Assembly (NCBI RefSeq): GCF_041435015.1
Contig: NZ_CP107989.1
Coordinates: 6,076,001 to 6,140,000 of the forward strand
Source: Streptomyces canus
Lineage (GTDB): Bacteria; Actinomycetota; Actinomycetes; Streptomycetales; Streptomycetaceae
DNA length: 64,000 nucleotides
Reading direction: 5' to 3'
A program made the position numbers and the translations under genes. How positions within the stretch are numbered: position 1 is the first letter of the stretch; every line of letters begins with the position of its first letter. The notes under the pieces were generated by a model that had not been told where the DNA came from, did not search any database, and saw only the letters and a program-made list of their open reading frames with translations. This document shows positions 56,501 to 64,000 of the stretch, one piece after another.

Positions 56501-58465
56501 GAGCAGCAGCAGGCGGTCGCCGAGGCACACGCGGCCAACGCCCAGAAGAACGCGGCGCAGGCGGCGAGTCTCGCGGCAGCGGCGACCGGTGACGCCAAGG
56601 CGGCGTACACGCTGGCCGCGGAGGCCGCCGGGTTCGCGGCGGACGCTCGCAAGTCGGCGAAGGAGGCGCTGGGTTACGCCGCCGAGGCGGCCCAGTACGC
56701 GGCGGACGCGCAGGCCTCACTGGCCCGCGCGAAGGAGTACGACCGCCAGGCCACCGAGGACGCGGCCGCCGCCGACCAGGCGGCCGACCGTGCCGAGAGC
56801 TACGCGGTCGACGCCCGATCCTCCGCCGACCAGGCGGCCCTGGACGCGGAGGCCGCCCGCACGGCGGCCGCCGAGGCCGAACAGTCCGCGAAGGACGCCC
56901 GCGCGGCGGCCGACCGCGCCGACGCCGAGGCGACGGCGGCGGAGCAGGCGGCGAAGGACGCGCAGAAGTACGCGGAGTCGGCGCAGCAGGCGGCCGACCA
57001 GGCCGCGCGCAACGACGCCAACAGCCAGGTGCAGGCGGGTGCCGGCACCGGCCTCGGCGGGGTGTTCTCCGTCATCGACGACATCAAGCAGCGGGGGGAC
57101 CCGCAGCGTCTGCCGGACGACTGCTCGCGCCTCCCCTGCGACCTGGTGTACGAGGTGCACTTCGACGCGACCGTCAGCTACTACCTGTGCCTGAACCCGG
57201 AGGTGCCGGCCACGGAGTCCGGCTGCCCCGCCGGGGACACGCAGTTCCTGAAGACGAAGACGTTCACGGACCTGAGCAAGAAGGTCAAGATCTCCTCGTG
57301 GGAGGCGACCAAGGACCTGTGGAAGGGCCTCTTCGACTCGATCATCGGTGACTTCGTCGGCTGCTACCACAAGATCACCACGGCCGACGACGGCGGCAGC
57401 TACGGCGACTGCGCCTGGGCCGCCACCTGGCTACCGCTGGGAGGCCCCATCGCGAAGGTCACCGAGGCGATCCGTGCGGTGGACGCCGCGATGCGCACCG
57501 GCATCGGGGTCTCCGACGCCCTGAAGGCGCTGCGGGCTCTGGACGTGGATGCCCGCGCGCTGTCAGCGATCGAGCGCAGCGCACGGGTGTACGAGGAGGC
57601 GCGCACCGCCTGCATCCGCAACAGCTTCCCCGGCGACACCCAGGTGGTCCTCGCCGACGGCAGCCGCAGGGACATCCGTGACGTGCGGTTCGGCGACCGG
57701 CTCCTGGCCACCGACCCCGACACCGGAAGCACCCGGGGCGAGCCGGTCACCCAGACCTTCTCGCACCCCTCCGCCGACCTGCTGGACATCACACTGGCGT
57801 CCGGCGGCAGCCTGACGAGCACCTCGGGGCACAAGTTCTTCGTCATCGGCCGCGGCTGGACCCTCGCGTCCGACCTGCGTCCCGGCGACAGCCTGCGCAC
57901 CCCCGGCGGAAGCCTGCGCACGGTGGCCACGGTGCTCGACCGCGACGCCTCGGCACCGCAGACCGTGTACGACCTGACCGTGGCAGGACTGCACACGTTC
58001 TACGCGGTGGCGGGCAGCACCCCGGTCCTGGTGCACAACTGCAGCGACCTCATCCTGGACGAGGCCAGCTTCCCCCGCCAGGCGCACACCCTCAAGGACC
58101 ACGTGCGCCCCAATCAGGCGGACGCGGAGGCCATCGCGCACCGCAAGACGGTCGAAAACGGCTATGACACGCCCAACAGCGTGTTCATCGACCAGCAGAC
58201 CGCGCAGCAGGTCGTCGACTACGCCCTTGCCAACAACGCGAACAAGATCCGCAAGTGGATGGCGGAGAACAAGACGAACGAGCTGCCATTGTCGGGTACT
58301 TTCGGGCGGAACAACTCCCTCGGCACGATCTACTACGACAACGGCCGAGCCGCTCCCAAGCCCACGGGCAACGGCTACTTCATCAAGCTCGTGCGGGCGC
58401 CTCGGGTGGAGGGCGAGGCGAAACACCCGCTGGGCTACTACGTGCAGACCTGCTATCCGAAGTAA
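53549..58465 (+). CDS. Secreted polymorphic toxin: lectin, Ala-rich stalk, HINT and RNase A-like domain
   Basis: This 1638-aa protein follows GGGGAGGA. The N-terminal hydrophobic segment (about 18-36) is a signal or anchor. Residues about 60-385 are unassigned. A ricin-type lectin lies at about 390-512 (CLDVAGGKKDNGTPVQIYTC, GQKWQID, CLTVKGGASANGTAVQ, SQKWQYG). About 520-1170 is an Ala-rich coiled coil. A pretoxin HINT domain starts at Cys1355 (CIRNSFPGDTQVVLADGS) and ends VLVHNC (Asn1497-Cys1498), the self-cleavage pattern. The last 141 residues fit the bacterial RNase A-like toxin fold: RQAHTLKDHV (His1513/1518), VFIDQQTAQQVVDYAL and YYVQTCYPK (Thr1634, Tyr1636). An immunity gene follows after 13 bp. 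Confidence 0.88.
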   Translation: MPRYRLFTHARPRSGLLTPVLTSVVAVALIGSVAVQPDLISRYAADDMASVADTSDSGDSYDGFDAKAAEQLRQDQCLLGETLRMGGQAMFGVAQDGLNQTPDKLHTAANRQYWETTPLSTAFRQDRDAANEEGSALYDHIRDFQISGLPQPGGFTSKVDFEWPPGISGDDRPNFFQQTGISKWIWEQFWKSEGDFYRDLTPKADEATVKAVKDLGDPLYGGDLDPTLPNWNQRYEEHQAYDHLVNWSTEPTAADNARLFLSYGGFPRTAPDPGSVEYRIAVEDLKTRFASCAWRTPVDPNKVLGKEVAAASAEWQQEIAAQASPRNQLLTANKTATKALATGSKALGELLGLSWRADHLVRWQDYWSAGGPGWIGTSPFVVHAHGATDKCLDVAGGKKDNGTPVQIYTCNGSAGQKWQIDGDRLVNPNSGKCLTVKGGASANGTAVQISTCGTGASQKWQYGTHGTSRLYNPGTGNCLDLADYTNSRDGRMWDCTGKAPQQFDVVPSGHQGADDDLDYPTKAQFDKAAKGVTDAQAAAKKQVDLLKAQATAAKTAATTSDTALTAAYGIADKAGAPRGRGLLVGQQKAQVTKASSAALDALAKAGDTAYAATRAAAGDSATVAARALTQAAQSKAAFRTAAANEARAQAKAAADAAAVQAQTAKAARDLAKAKLAETQKAEADAKAAAADAHAKRLAAEAEAATAKAEKETAAAKQAEAAQHKQNAQGYAQTAQEAKGRAENAESTARAKRQDAEAARDRAKGKSDDAWDAESKANAARAKADAKDAYAEAHESDSDAKDSRAAADEADKAAGDAESAASSARSEADAATQAAADADAAATRAEAAAKRARSDADAAQAAKLRADAAVRTATSAAADAIKASEASASAARTAVKLADEAEKHAADAMKQADAAKAEAAKAVAGAADAAGHAYTTAQAAEDAGNAAQQVAAPANDAIQLGAPYVTTDSAAGLAVLSGQSSKTIAEQQQAVAEAHAANAQKNAAQAASLAAAATGDAKAAYTLAAEAAGFAADARKSAKEALGYAAEAAQYAADAQASLARAKEYDRQATEDAAAADQAADRAESYAVDARSSADQAALDAEAARTAAAEAEQSAKDARAAADRADAEATAAEQAAKDAQKYAESAQQAADQAARNDANSQVQAGAGTGLGGVFSVIDDIKQRGDPQRLPDDCSRLPCDLVYEVHFDATVSYYLCLNPEVPATESGCPAGDTQFLKTKTFTDLSKKVKISSWEATKDLWKGLFDSIIGDFVGCYHKITTADDGGSYGDCAWAATWLPLGGPIAKVTEAIRAVDAAMRTGIGVSDALKALRALDVDARALSAIERSARVYEEARTACIRNSFPGDTQVVLADGSRRDIRDVRFGDRLLATDPDTGSTRGEPVTQTFSHPSADLLDITLASGGSLTSTSGHKFFVIGRGWTLASDLRPGDSLRTPGGSLRTVATVLDRDASAPQTVYDLTVAGLHTFYAVAGSTPVLVHNCSDLILDEASFPRQAHTLKDHVRPNQADAEAIAHRKTVENGYDTPNSVFIDQQTAQQVVDYALANNANKIRKWMAENKTNELPLSGTFGRNNSLGTIYYDNGRAAPKPTGNGYFIKLVRAPRVEGEAKHPLGYYVQTCYPK

Positions 58466-58478
58466 GGAGGTGCCCGCT

Positions 58479-59081
58479 GTGCAGCGCTTCACCGAGTTCG
58501 ACTTCGGTGTCCCGTGGGTGATGAGCTTCTTCCACCAGGACTGGTCCTACGAGGCGGACACCCCCGCCGAACTCGTCGCGCGGCGCCTGCTGGACGGGGC
58601 CGGTGAGTACGCCCTGGCGGTGCGCCGCGACGCCCGGACGCTCCTCGACGGCCTTCCGTCGCAGACGCTGGAGGTGTTGTGGACGGCCGGTTCGCAGTAC
58701 GGCCCGAGCTTCCGGCAGACCACGGGAGCCGAGTGGACGCGGACCGTCATCGACGTGTGTGACACCTGGCTGTCCGCGCGGGCGGAGGTGCCGCCGCTCA
58801 CCGGAGCCGACACGGAGGACGGCCTCACCCACCGGGGCGCGGTCGTCGCCGAGATCGAGCGGATGGGGTTCCTGACCGCCGAGGTGCGCCGGGCGCTGGT
58901 CGACTGCGCTCACGGGTGCACCCCGGACCTGGCGTTGCGGGTACTGCTGAGGGTGGTGGAGTACACCCCTGGCGCGTCGTTGTCCGAGGAGCAGTACAAG
59001 AGGCTGGAAGGCATCGGATCGGCCCTGCACTACGGTGAGTTCGTGGTGCAGAACGTCGAGTTCCTGGTCTCCGACGACTAG
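58479..59081 (+). CDS. Probable cognate immunity protein (CdiI-like)
   Basis: This 200-aa cytoplasmic protein starts at GTG 58479, 8 bp after a perfect AAGGAGG that overlaps the toxin gene's end. It reads MQRFTEFDFGVPWVMSFFHQ, DWSYEADTPAELVARRLLDG, GAEWTRTVIDVCDTWLSA and LHYGEFVVQNVEFLVSD. Acidic residues dominate, fitting a partner for a basic RNase. I recognise the family as a contact-dependent-inhibition-type immunity protein found behind RNase A-like or other toxins. Its role as inhibitor is inferred from position, spacing and composition. A strong terminator follows, so toxin and immunity form a closed two-gene operon. Confidence 0.8.
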   Translation: MQRFTEFDFGVPWVMSFFHQDWSYEADTPAELVARRLLDGAGEYALAVRRDARTLLDGLPSQTLEVLWTAGSQYGPSFRQTTGAEWTRTVIDVCDTWLSARAEVPPLTGADTEDGLTHRGAVVAEIERMGFLTAEVRRALVDCAHGCTPDLALRVLLRVVEYTPGASLSEEQYKRLEGIGSALHYGEFVVQNVEFLVSDD

Positions 59082-59091
59082 AGCACGGTCC

Positions 59092-59132
59092 GAGGGCCCT
59101 GCCGTCCACACCCCGTGGAAGGCAGGGCCCTC
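59092..59132. terminator. Terminator between the immunity gene and the convergent gene
   Basis: GAGGGCCCTGCC (59092-59103) pairs with GGCAGGGCCCTC (59121-59132), with an inner TCCAC/GTGGA stem. Its right edge overlaps the stop codon of the convergent gene. Confidence 0.85.
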
Positions 59133-59538
59133 ACGTGTGGATGCGGAACACCGGATGATCCGCCGGGTTCGGCAGTGCGTCCAGGACTCCCGCGACCGTG
59201 GGCATGCCGTTGTAGCGCTCGCGGTAGGCGGCGAGCAGGGGTGGGCGGTCCGCCTCCGGGACCTCCTCCACAGTGATGTCCTCCGCGCGGCCCCGGTTGG
59301 TCAGCCGGCCCTCGGAGGTCGCGCGCAGATTCAGTGCCCAGTCGCTCAGACCGCGGTAGGAGACCAGGTAACGCTCGCCCTCGTGCTTCAGGACGGCCAC
59401 CGGGAACGTGCGCTCGCGGCCGGAGCGGCGGCCTTTGACGGTGAGGCGGGAGATCATCGACCGCTGGAACAACGGGACCAGCCGATTGGCTATGTGGCGC
59501 TGCATCCAGGGCGGCTTCAGATAGACGCGGGCGGTCAT
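59131..59538 (-). CDS. F420-type nitroreductase/quinone-reductase family protein (Ddn-like)
   Basis: This 135-aa protein begins at ATG 59538 with MTARVYLKPPWMQRHIANRL and shows the split-barrel deazaflavin (F420)-binding pattern of the Ddn/DUF385 family: RLTVKGRRSGRERTFPVAVL, YLVSYRGLSDWALNLRA, and ADHPVFRI at the end. Members reduce quinones or nitroaromatics with F420H2, which Streptomyces makes. The substrate is unknown. It is divergent from the next gene by 59 bp. Confidence 0.85.
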   Translation of the reverse strand: MTARVYLKPPWMQRHIANRLVPLFQRSMISRLTVKGRRSGRERTFPVAVLKHEGERYLVSYRGLSDWALNLRATSEGRLTNRGRAEDITVEEVPEADRPPLLAAYRERYNGMPTVAGVLDALPNPADHPVFRIHT

Positions 59539-59597
59539 GGTTCCCACGATAGGGTGACCCCGAGATTCTGGTAACCGTCGTGGAAGCGAACCCCCGC

Positions 59598-60287
59598 ATG
59601 ACCTCGATGCGCACCCCACAGCATCTGCTCGTCCGTGCGCAGGGCGACGACTCACCGCTGTATCTCGCGGACGGGGAGGGCGCCGACGACCTCTCCCGGT
59701 TCACCCGCTCCCTGCCGCTCGACGACCTCGGCCTCGGGTTGACCGATGCCCTGGCTGACCGGCTGACGTCCTGGTCGCGGGCCCGTCCCGGCGGAGGGTC
59801 CGAGTCCCGCCCGACCCTGCGCAGGCATGCCGAGCAGGGGCTGGAGGTCGCCCAGGCGCTGGCCCGGTGCCTCGGGCCGCAGTGGGTGGTGCGGTACTGG
59901 GACGACGCGTACGCCACCGACAAGTTCGTCTGCTGGGGGTGCAGGCGACTGCACTGGTCCCTCGACGAGCACGACACGCCTCCGTATCCGCTCCGCATCA
60001 CCGTCGAGGGCGAGTACAAGTGGCACTCGCTCCGCGCTGAGGGGTTCGGGGACTTCGCTCCCGACGACCCCGCCGCCGGGCTGGACCTGTCCGACGAGCT
60101 GGTCGCGGACCTGTACAGGTGGGCGGCAGACTTCGACGCCGGCATGGAGCAGTACCTGAACGACCGCGACGACGCGAAGGACGACGCGAGGCGCGGGGAA
60201 CTGGACCTGCGGGGCCGTGACCTGGCCGAGCGCGTGGCCCGTGAAGCGGGGCCGGCCAGGACCGTCACCTACGGCGGACTCGCCTAG
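59598..60287 (+). CDS. Hypothetical protein
   Basis: This protein of about 229 aa has no family that I recognise. It begins MTSMRTPQHLLVRAQGDDSP and contains the distinctive WVVRYWDDAYATDKFVCWGC, RRLHWSLDEHDTPPYPLRIT and YKWHSLRAEGFGDFAPDDPA, and ends with a charged helical stretch (DRDDAKDDARRGELDLRGRD). There is no signal peptide or membrane segment. ATG 59598 was selected with GGAAGCG upstream; GTG 59580 would add six residues. It lies between the nitroreductase-fold gene and the lacI gene, convergent with the latter. Confidence 0.6.
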   Translation: MTSMRTPQHLLVRAQGDDSPLYLADGEGADDLSRFTRSLPLDDLGLGLTDALADRLTSWSRARPGGGSESRPTLRRHAEQGLEVAQALARCLGPQWVVRYWDDAYATDKFVCWGCRRLHWSLDEHDTPPYPLRITVEGEYKWHSLRAEGFGDFAPDDPAAGLDLSDELVADLYRWAADFDAGMEQYLNDRDDAKDDARRGELDLRGRDLAERVAREAGPARTVTYGGLA

Positions 60288-60319
60288 GGCCCAGGGGAAG
60301 CCCGTCCTCCGCCCACGCG

Positions 60320-61324
60320 TCAGGCAACCGTCCGCCGCCCCGTGCTCGCCCGCTCCGTCATCCGCGGCGGCAGCAGGGTCGACTCCGGTACGGCCGTCCC
60401 GTCCAGCTTCTTCATCAGGAGCTCGACCGCTCGCGCGCCCACCTCCGCCGACGGCAGCGCCACCGAGGTGATCGGGACGCGGACCGACTCGGCCAGTTCG
60501 TCGGGGCAGATCGCGGTGACCGACAGGTCGGCCGGGACGCGTAGGCCCAACTGCTCGAAGGCGTCGACCAAGGGGTGCAACAGGGGTTCGTTGTGGACGA
60601 CCACTCCCGTCAACGCAGGTTGATCGCGCAGGAGTTGTTCGGCCACCGCGCGGGCGGCACCCGGCTCGCAGGGGCGCACCGTCGACGACATCCCGCAGCG
60701 GTCGGCGGCGGACGTGAAGCCCTGGACCACGCTCTGCGCGAAGGCGGTCCCCCGGACGTAGACCTCCGGCGGGGAGCCGACGAGGGCCACCACCCGGTGG
60801 CCCAGCCGCGCCAGATGCTCCACGCACGCCTCGCCCGCTGCCCTGAAGTCGAGGTCGATGCAGGTCAACCCCTCCGAGGAGGCGGGGAACCCGATCAGTA
60901 CCGACGGCAGGTCCAGTGCGCGCAGCAACGACAGCCGGGGATCGTCCAGTTGGACGTCCATCACGATCAGCGCGTCCACCAGCGCCGTGTCCGCGACCCG
61001 CGCCAGTCCGTCCTCGCCCTCCTCCTGGGTCAGCAGCAGCACATCGTGGTCGTACCGCCGGGCCGTCGTCACCACCGACACCGCGAACTGCATCACGGTC
61101 GGGACGTGGATCCCGGTCCTCAAGGGCACGACCAGCGCCAGCACGTTCGACCGGCGGCCGGCCAGGGCGCGGGCGCCCGCGTGCGGGCGGTAGCCCAGCT
61201 CGCGGATGGCGTCCTCGACCCGCTGCCGGGTCTCCTCGGAGATCGGGCGCTTGCCGCTGAGGGCGTAGGAGACGGTGCTGGGGGAGACCCCGGCCCGCCG
61301 CGCCACATCGGTGATCTTCGCCAT
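60320..61324 (-). CDS. LacI-family transcriptional regulator
   Basis: This 334-aa repressor has the N-terminal LacI helix-turn-helix (MAKITDVARRAGVSPSTVSY, ALSGKRPISEETRQRV) with the hinge RPHAGARALAG, and a periplasmic-binding-protein-like sensor domain (NVLALVVPLRTGIHVPTV; VVVHNEPLLHPLVDAFEQLG). Its ATG overlaps the stop of the GH31 gene by one base, so it is the promoter-distal gene of an alpha-xylosidase operon and should respond to the sugar released or imported. Its operator is not visible next to it; the operon promoter lies beyond the right edge. Confidence 0.92.
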   Translation of the reverse strand: MAKITDVARRAGVSPSTVSYALSGKRPISEETRQRVEDAIRELGYRPHAGARALAGRRSNVLALVVPLRTGIHVPTVMQFAVSVVTTARRYDHDVLLLTQEEGEDGLARVADTALVDALIVMDVQLDDPRLSLLRALDLPSVLIGFPASSEGLTCIDLDFRAAGEACVEHLARLGHRVVALVGSPPEVYVRGTAFAQSVVQGFTSAADRCGMSSTVRPCEPGAARAVAEQLLRDQPALTGVVVHNEPLLHPLVDAFEQLGLRVPADLSVTAICPDELAESVRVPITSVALPSAEVGARAVELLMKKLDGTAVPESTLLPPRMTERASTGRRTVA

Positions 61325-63573
61325 CAGCCCAGCTCCAGGGAGAGGAACCCGGTCCCGGCCCGCGCCCGCGCCTCGCGCCCGCCCGCGGCCAGCCCCCAGG
61401 GCGCCGACGGGTCACCGCAGGACGCCCGCAGCGTGTCCCCTTCGCGTACGACGGTGAAGGCGACCTCGCCGACCCGCACCGTGACCTGCTCGCCCCGCCC
61501 GAGGCCGTACGCCCGCAGGGTCACCCCGTCGGCGTGGTCGTAGTCGGGTCGGTCGTCCACCGCGCCCACCGGGAGCACCGCGCCCGGCCTGACCAGCAGC
61601 GGCACACTCAGGAAGTCGTGCTTCTCGCGTACCCAGCGCGGCCCGGTGACCGTCTCGCCGGTCACGAAGTGGGTCCACGTGCCCTCGGGGACGTAGTAGG
61701 AGACCTCGCCCCCGTCGTTGAACACCGGCGCCACCATCAGGTCGGGGCCGAGCATGTACTGCCGCTCCAGGTGCGCGCACCCGGGATCGTCCGGGAACTC
61801 CAGGACCATCGCCCGCATCACCGGCACGCCCTCGGCGTGGGCGGTGCGCGCGGCCTCGTAGAGATACGGCATGAGCGTCAGCTTGAGGCGGGTGAAGTGC
61901 CGCAGGACGTCCACGGATTCCTCGTCGAACAGCCACGGCACGCGGTAGGAGGAACTGCCGTGCAGGCGGCTGTGGGAGGAGAGAAGGCCGAAGGCCAGCC
62001 AACGCTTGAACAGCGCCGGTGTCGGGGTGCCCTCGAAGCCGCCGATGTCGTGGCTCCAGAAGCCGAAGCCGGACAGGCCCAGCGACAGCCCCCCGCGCAG
62101 CGACTCGGCCATCGACTCATAGGTCGCCTCGCAGTCGCCGCCCCAGTGCACCGGGAACTGCTGGCTGCCCGCGGTCGCCGAGCGGGCGAAGACCACCGCC
62201 TCCTGTTCGCCGCGGTGCTTGCGCAGCACGTCGAAGACGGTCTGGTTGTAGAGGTAGCTGTAGTAGTTGTGCATCCGCTCCGGGTCGGAGCCGTCGGACC
62301 ACTCCACGTCCAGCGGCACCCGCTCGCCGAAGTCGGTCTTGAAGCAGTCGACGCCCTGGGCGAGGAGCGCCTCCAGCTTGGCGGCGTACCAGTCGCGGGC
62401 GGCCGGACTCGTGAAGTCGACCAGGGCCATGCCGGGCTGCCACAGGTCCCACTGCCACACACTGCCGTCCGGGCGCCTGAGGAGATGGCCGAGCGCCTTG
62501 CCCTCCGCGAACAGGGGCGATCTCTGGGCGATGTACGGATTGATCCATGCGGAGACCCTGAGGCCCCGGGCGTGCAGTCGCGCGAGCATGCCCTCCGGGT
62601 CGGGGAAGACCCGCGGGTCCCACTGGAAGTCGCACCAGTTGAACTCGCGCATCCAGAAGCAGTCGAAGTGGAAGACGGAGAGGGGGAGTTCACGCTCCCG
62701 CATGCCCTCGATGAAGGACGTCACGGTCTCCTCGTCGTACGACGTCGTGAAGGACGTCGACAGCCACAGACCGAAGGACCAGGCGGGCGGGAGGGCCGGG
62801 CGGCCGGTGAGGGCCGTGTACTTGCGGATGATCTCCTTCGGACTCGGGCCGTAGATGACGTAGTACGTCAACTCCTGTGTCTCGGCGCTGAACTGCACCC
62901 GTGAGACCGCCTCCGAGCCCACCTCGAAGGAGACCTTGCCCGGGTGGTCGACGAAGACGCCGTAGCCCGCGTCCGTGAGGTAGAACGGGACGTTCTTGTA
63001 GGCCTGTTCGGTGGCCGTGCCGCCGTCGGCGTTCCAGATGTCGACGACCTGGCCGTTCTTCACCAGCGGCCCGAAGCGTTCACCGAGGCCGTACACCGAG
63101 GTGCCCACGCCGAGGCCCAGCTGCTCGCGCAGGTAGTGGGCGCCCGACGCGTCGCGCATGATGCCCATGCCCTTGGGGCCGCTGCCGGTCAGCAGCCGGC
63201 CGCCCGCGAGGAAGTCGACCTGCCAGGTGCCCGTGCGGGCGACCCGGACCGACAGCGTGCCGGAGGTGAGGGTGGCGTGCTCCTCGTCGTACTCCGTGTG
63301 AGCCGTGAAGTCCTCCGTACGGACCTCGAACGCGGGGCCCTGCGGCTGCTCGCCCTCGAAGTGGGTGAAGGTGACGCCGATGACGTCGGGTATCGGGGCA
63401 TGGGCGCTGATCGTCACGACCGGTCCCTTCAACAGGTCGCCGCGGCGGCGGATGGGCTGGGTCGGCGCGAGGATGTCCAGCCGGCCGTCCGATGCGGCGA
63501 CCTCGTGGACCTGGGCCGGGTGCGCCGCGGTGACGCCCTCACGCAGCAGCCAGTAGCCGTCGGTGAACTTCAT
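61324..63573 (-). CDS. yicI: GH31 alpha-xylosidase (YicI-like)
   Basis: This 749-aa glycosidase matches YicI-type alpha-xylosidases, which remove alpha-linked xylose from xyloglucan oligosaccharides or isoprimeverose. There is no signal peptide, so the enzyme is cytoplasmic. The nucleophile region CFKTDFGERVP has Asp at about 414, and the acid/base region HWGGDC has Asp at about 480, both at the positions expected from E. coli YicI. SVFHFDCFWMREFNWCDFQW is the diagnostic alpha-xylosidase motif. It lies between an ABC permease gene (upstream) and lacI (downstream), which fits uptake of a xylosylated oligosaccharide followed by internal hydrolysis. Related alpha-glucosidases are the alternative. 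Confidence 0.9.
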   Translation of the reverse strand: MKFTDGYWLLREGVTAAHPAQVHEVAASDGRLDILAPTQPIRRRGDLLKGPVVTISAHAPIPDVIGVTFTHFEGEQPQGPAFEVRTEDFTAHTEYDEEHATLTSGTLSVRVARTGTWQVDFLAGGRLLTGSGPKGMGIMRDASGAHYLREQLGLGVGTSVYGLGERFGPLVKNGQVVDIWNADGGTATEQAYKNVPFYLTDAGYGVFVDHPGKVSFEVGSEAVSRVQFSAETQELTYYVIYGPSPKEIIRKYTALTGRPALPPAWSFGLWLSTSFTTSYDEETVTSFIEGMRERELPLSVFHFDCFWMREFNWCDFQWDPRVFPDPEGMLARLHARGLRVSAWINPYIAQRSPLFAEGKALGHLLRRPDGSVWQWDLWQPGMALVDFTSPAARDWYAAKLEALLAQGVDCFKTDFGERVPLDVEWSDGSDPERMHNYYSYLYNQTVFDVLRKHRGEQEAVVFARSATAGSQQFPVHWGGDCEATYESMAESLRGGLSLGLSGFGFWSHDIGGFEGTPTPALFKRWLAFGLLSSHSRLHGSSSYRVPWLFDEESVDVLRHFTRLKLTLMPYLYEAARTAHAEGVPVMRAMVLEFPDDPGCAHLERQYMLGPDLMVAPVFNDGGEVSYYVPEGTWTHFVTGETVTGPRWVREKHDFLSVPLLVRPGAVLPVGAVDDRPDYDHADGVTLRAYGLGRGEQVTVRVGEVAFTVVREGDTLRASCGDPSAPWGLAAGGREARARAGTGFLSLELG

Positions 63574-63586
63574 CTGTGGGGGGTCC

Positions 63587-64000
63587 TTACTTCACGGCAC
63601 CCACGGCGATACCGCGGGTGAGGGTTCGCTGGAAGACGAGGAAGAACACGATCGCGGGCAGGACGCCGAGCAGGGCGGCCGCGTTGGTCATCGTGGCGTC
63701 CATCAGACGCTGGCCCTGGAGGACGCCGAGGGCCACCGACACCGTCTGGTTGTCGTTGGAGATCAGCATGACCAGGGGGAGCAGGAACTCGTTCCAGGTC
63801 CAGATGAAGAAGAAGACGAGCAGTACACCGAGGGTGGGGCGGCTGACGGGGACGACGATCCGCCACAGGACCTGCCACCGGTTCGCGCCGTCGATGCGGG
63901 CCGCCTCCAGGATCTCGCGCGGGAACTGGCCGAGGACCGCGGAGAGCAGATACGTGCCGAAGGCCGCCTGGATCACCGTGAACACGATGATCACGCTCAA
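63587..64000 (-). CDS. Sugar ABC transporter permease (partial)
   Basis: The visible 137 residues are the C-terminal half of a MalG-type permease; the frame remains open at the right edge and the start lies outside the window. It contains the EAA loop QFPREILEAARIDGANRWQV and membrane helices TWNEFLLPLVMLI and LLGVLPAIVFFLVFQ, and ends in RTLTRGIAVGAVK. The stop is 14 bp upstream of the GH31 start, so the two are co-transcribed. Together with the alpha-xylosidase and LacI it forms a sugar-utilisation operon whose other transporter genes would lie to the right. Confidence 0.88.
   Translation of the reverse strand: MSVIIVFTVIQAAFGTYLLSAVLGQFPREILEAARIDGANRWQVLWRIVVPVSRPTLGVLLVFFFIWTWNEFLLPLVMLISNDNQTVSVALGVLQGQRLMDATMTNAAALLGVLPAIVFFLVFQRTLTRGIAVGAVK

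Overview
The window looks like a stretch of Streptomyces chromosome. GC is very high, codon third positions are G/C-rich, GTG and TTG starts and apparently leaderless starts are common, and the gene order mtnA-mtrA-mtrB-lpqB-comF-hpf-secA-(large NAD-GDH) ... pkaA-pkaB-prfB-ftsE-ftsX-S41 protease-smpB-ssrA is, from memory, the order in S. coelicolor. Most of the window is therefore conserved core. The accessory material lies mainly at about 19.9-20.7 kb, 27.5-33.0 kb and 53.3-64 kb.

Layout. 1-3046 (minus): a proline-rich membrane protein, a DUF4129 protein and a DUF4350 protein that runs off the left edge. 3187-12550 (plus): mtnA, the cell-envelope signalling operon mtrA-mtrB-lpqB, comF, hpf and a NarL/LuxR-type response regulator. 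12563-14370 (minus): a YcaQ/AlkX-like protein and a GNAT acetyltransferase. 14642-17482: secA. 17616-19949: an Rv3235-like protein, a DUF6912-like protein and a HAD hydrolase. 19950-20764: the decayed remains of a DJ-1/PfpI gene. 20765-25714: the 180-kDa-class NAD-glutamate dehydrogenase, closed by a 23-bp perfect-stem bidirectional terminator. 25819-28428: a TagH/TagG-type ABC exporter and a divergent TetR gene sharing an intergenic region with four copies of one dyad operator. 28292-31630: a frameshifted Crp/Fnr gene, YciI, an ADP-ribosylglycohydrolase and the ohr/ohrR peroxide pair with its palindromic operator. 31727-35288: galE, a 185-bp inverted-repeat-bounded element and a fused glycosyltransferase/CDP-glycerol glycerophosphotransferase. 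35429-39076: a sugar ABC importer without its own ATPase. 39266-46555: an FHA-FtsK-like ATPase protein divergent from the Ser/Thr kinases pkaA and pkaB. 46632-53271: prfB, a sortase (LAETG) surface protein, a 63-aa zinc-ribbon membrane protein, ftsEX, an S41 protease, smpB and the tmRNA gene. 53549-59081: a 1638-aa secreted polymorphic toxin and its immunity gene. 59131-64000: an F420-type nitroreductase-fold protein, an unknown protein, and a LacI / GH31 alpha-xylosidase / ABC permease operon running off the right edge.

How the genes work together. Several blocks serve the envelope: MtrAB-LpqB signalling, SecA export, FtsEX, the TagGH exporter with the CDP-glycerol transferase (wall teichoic-type polymers) and GalE. 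SmpB with tmRNA, RF2 and HPF are translation quality-control and hibernation factors. The most distinctive system is the toxin-immunity pair. The toxin combines an N-terminal membrane/secretion segment, a ricin-type lectin, about 650 residues of alanine-rich coiled coil, a self-cleaving HINT domain ending in HN-C, and a 141-residue RNase A-like C-terminus carrying the His and Thr-x-Tyr signature. A second notable item is the four-operator TetR control region. All family assignments come from reading the sequence and from memory of the families; no database search was run.
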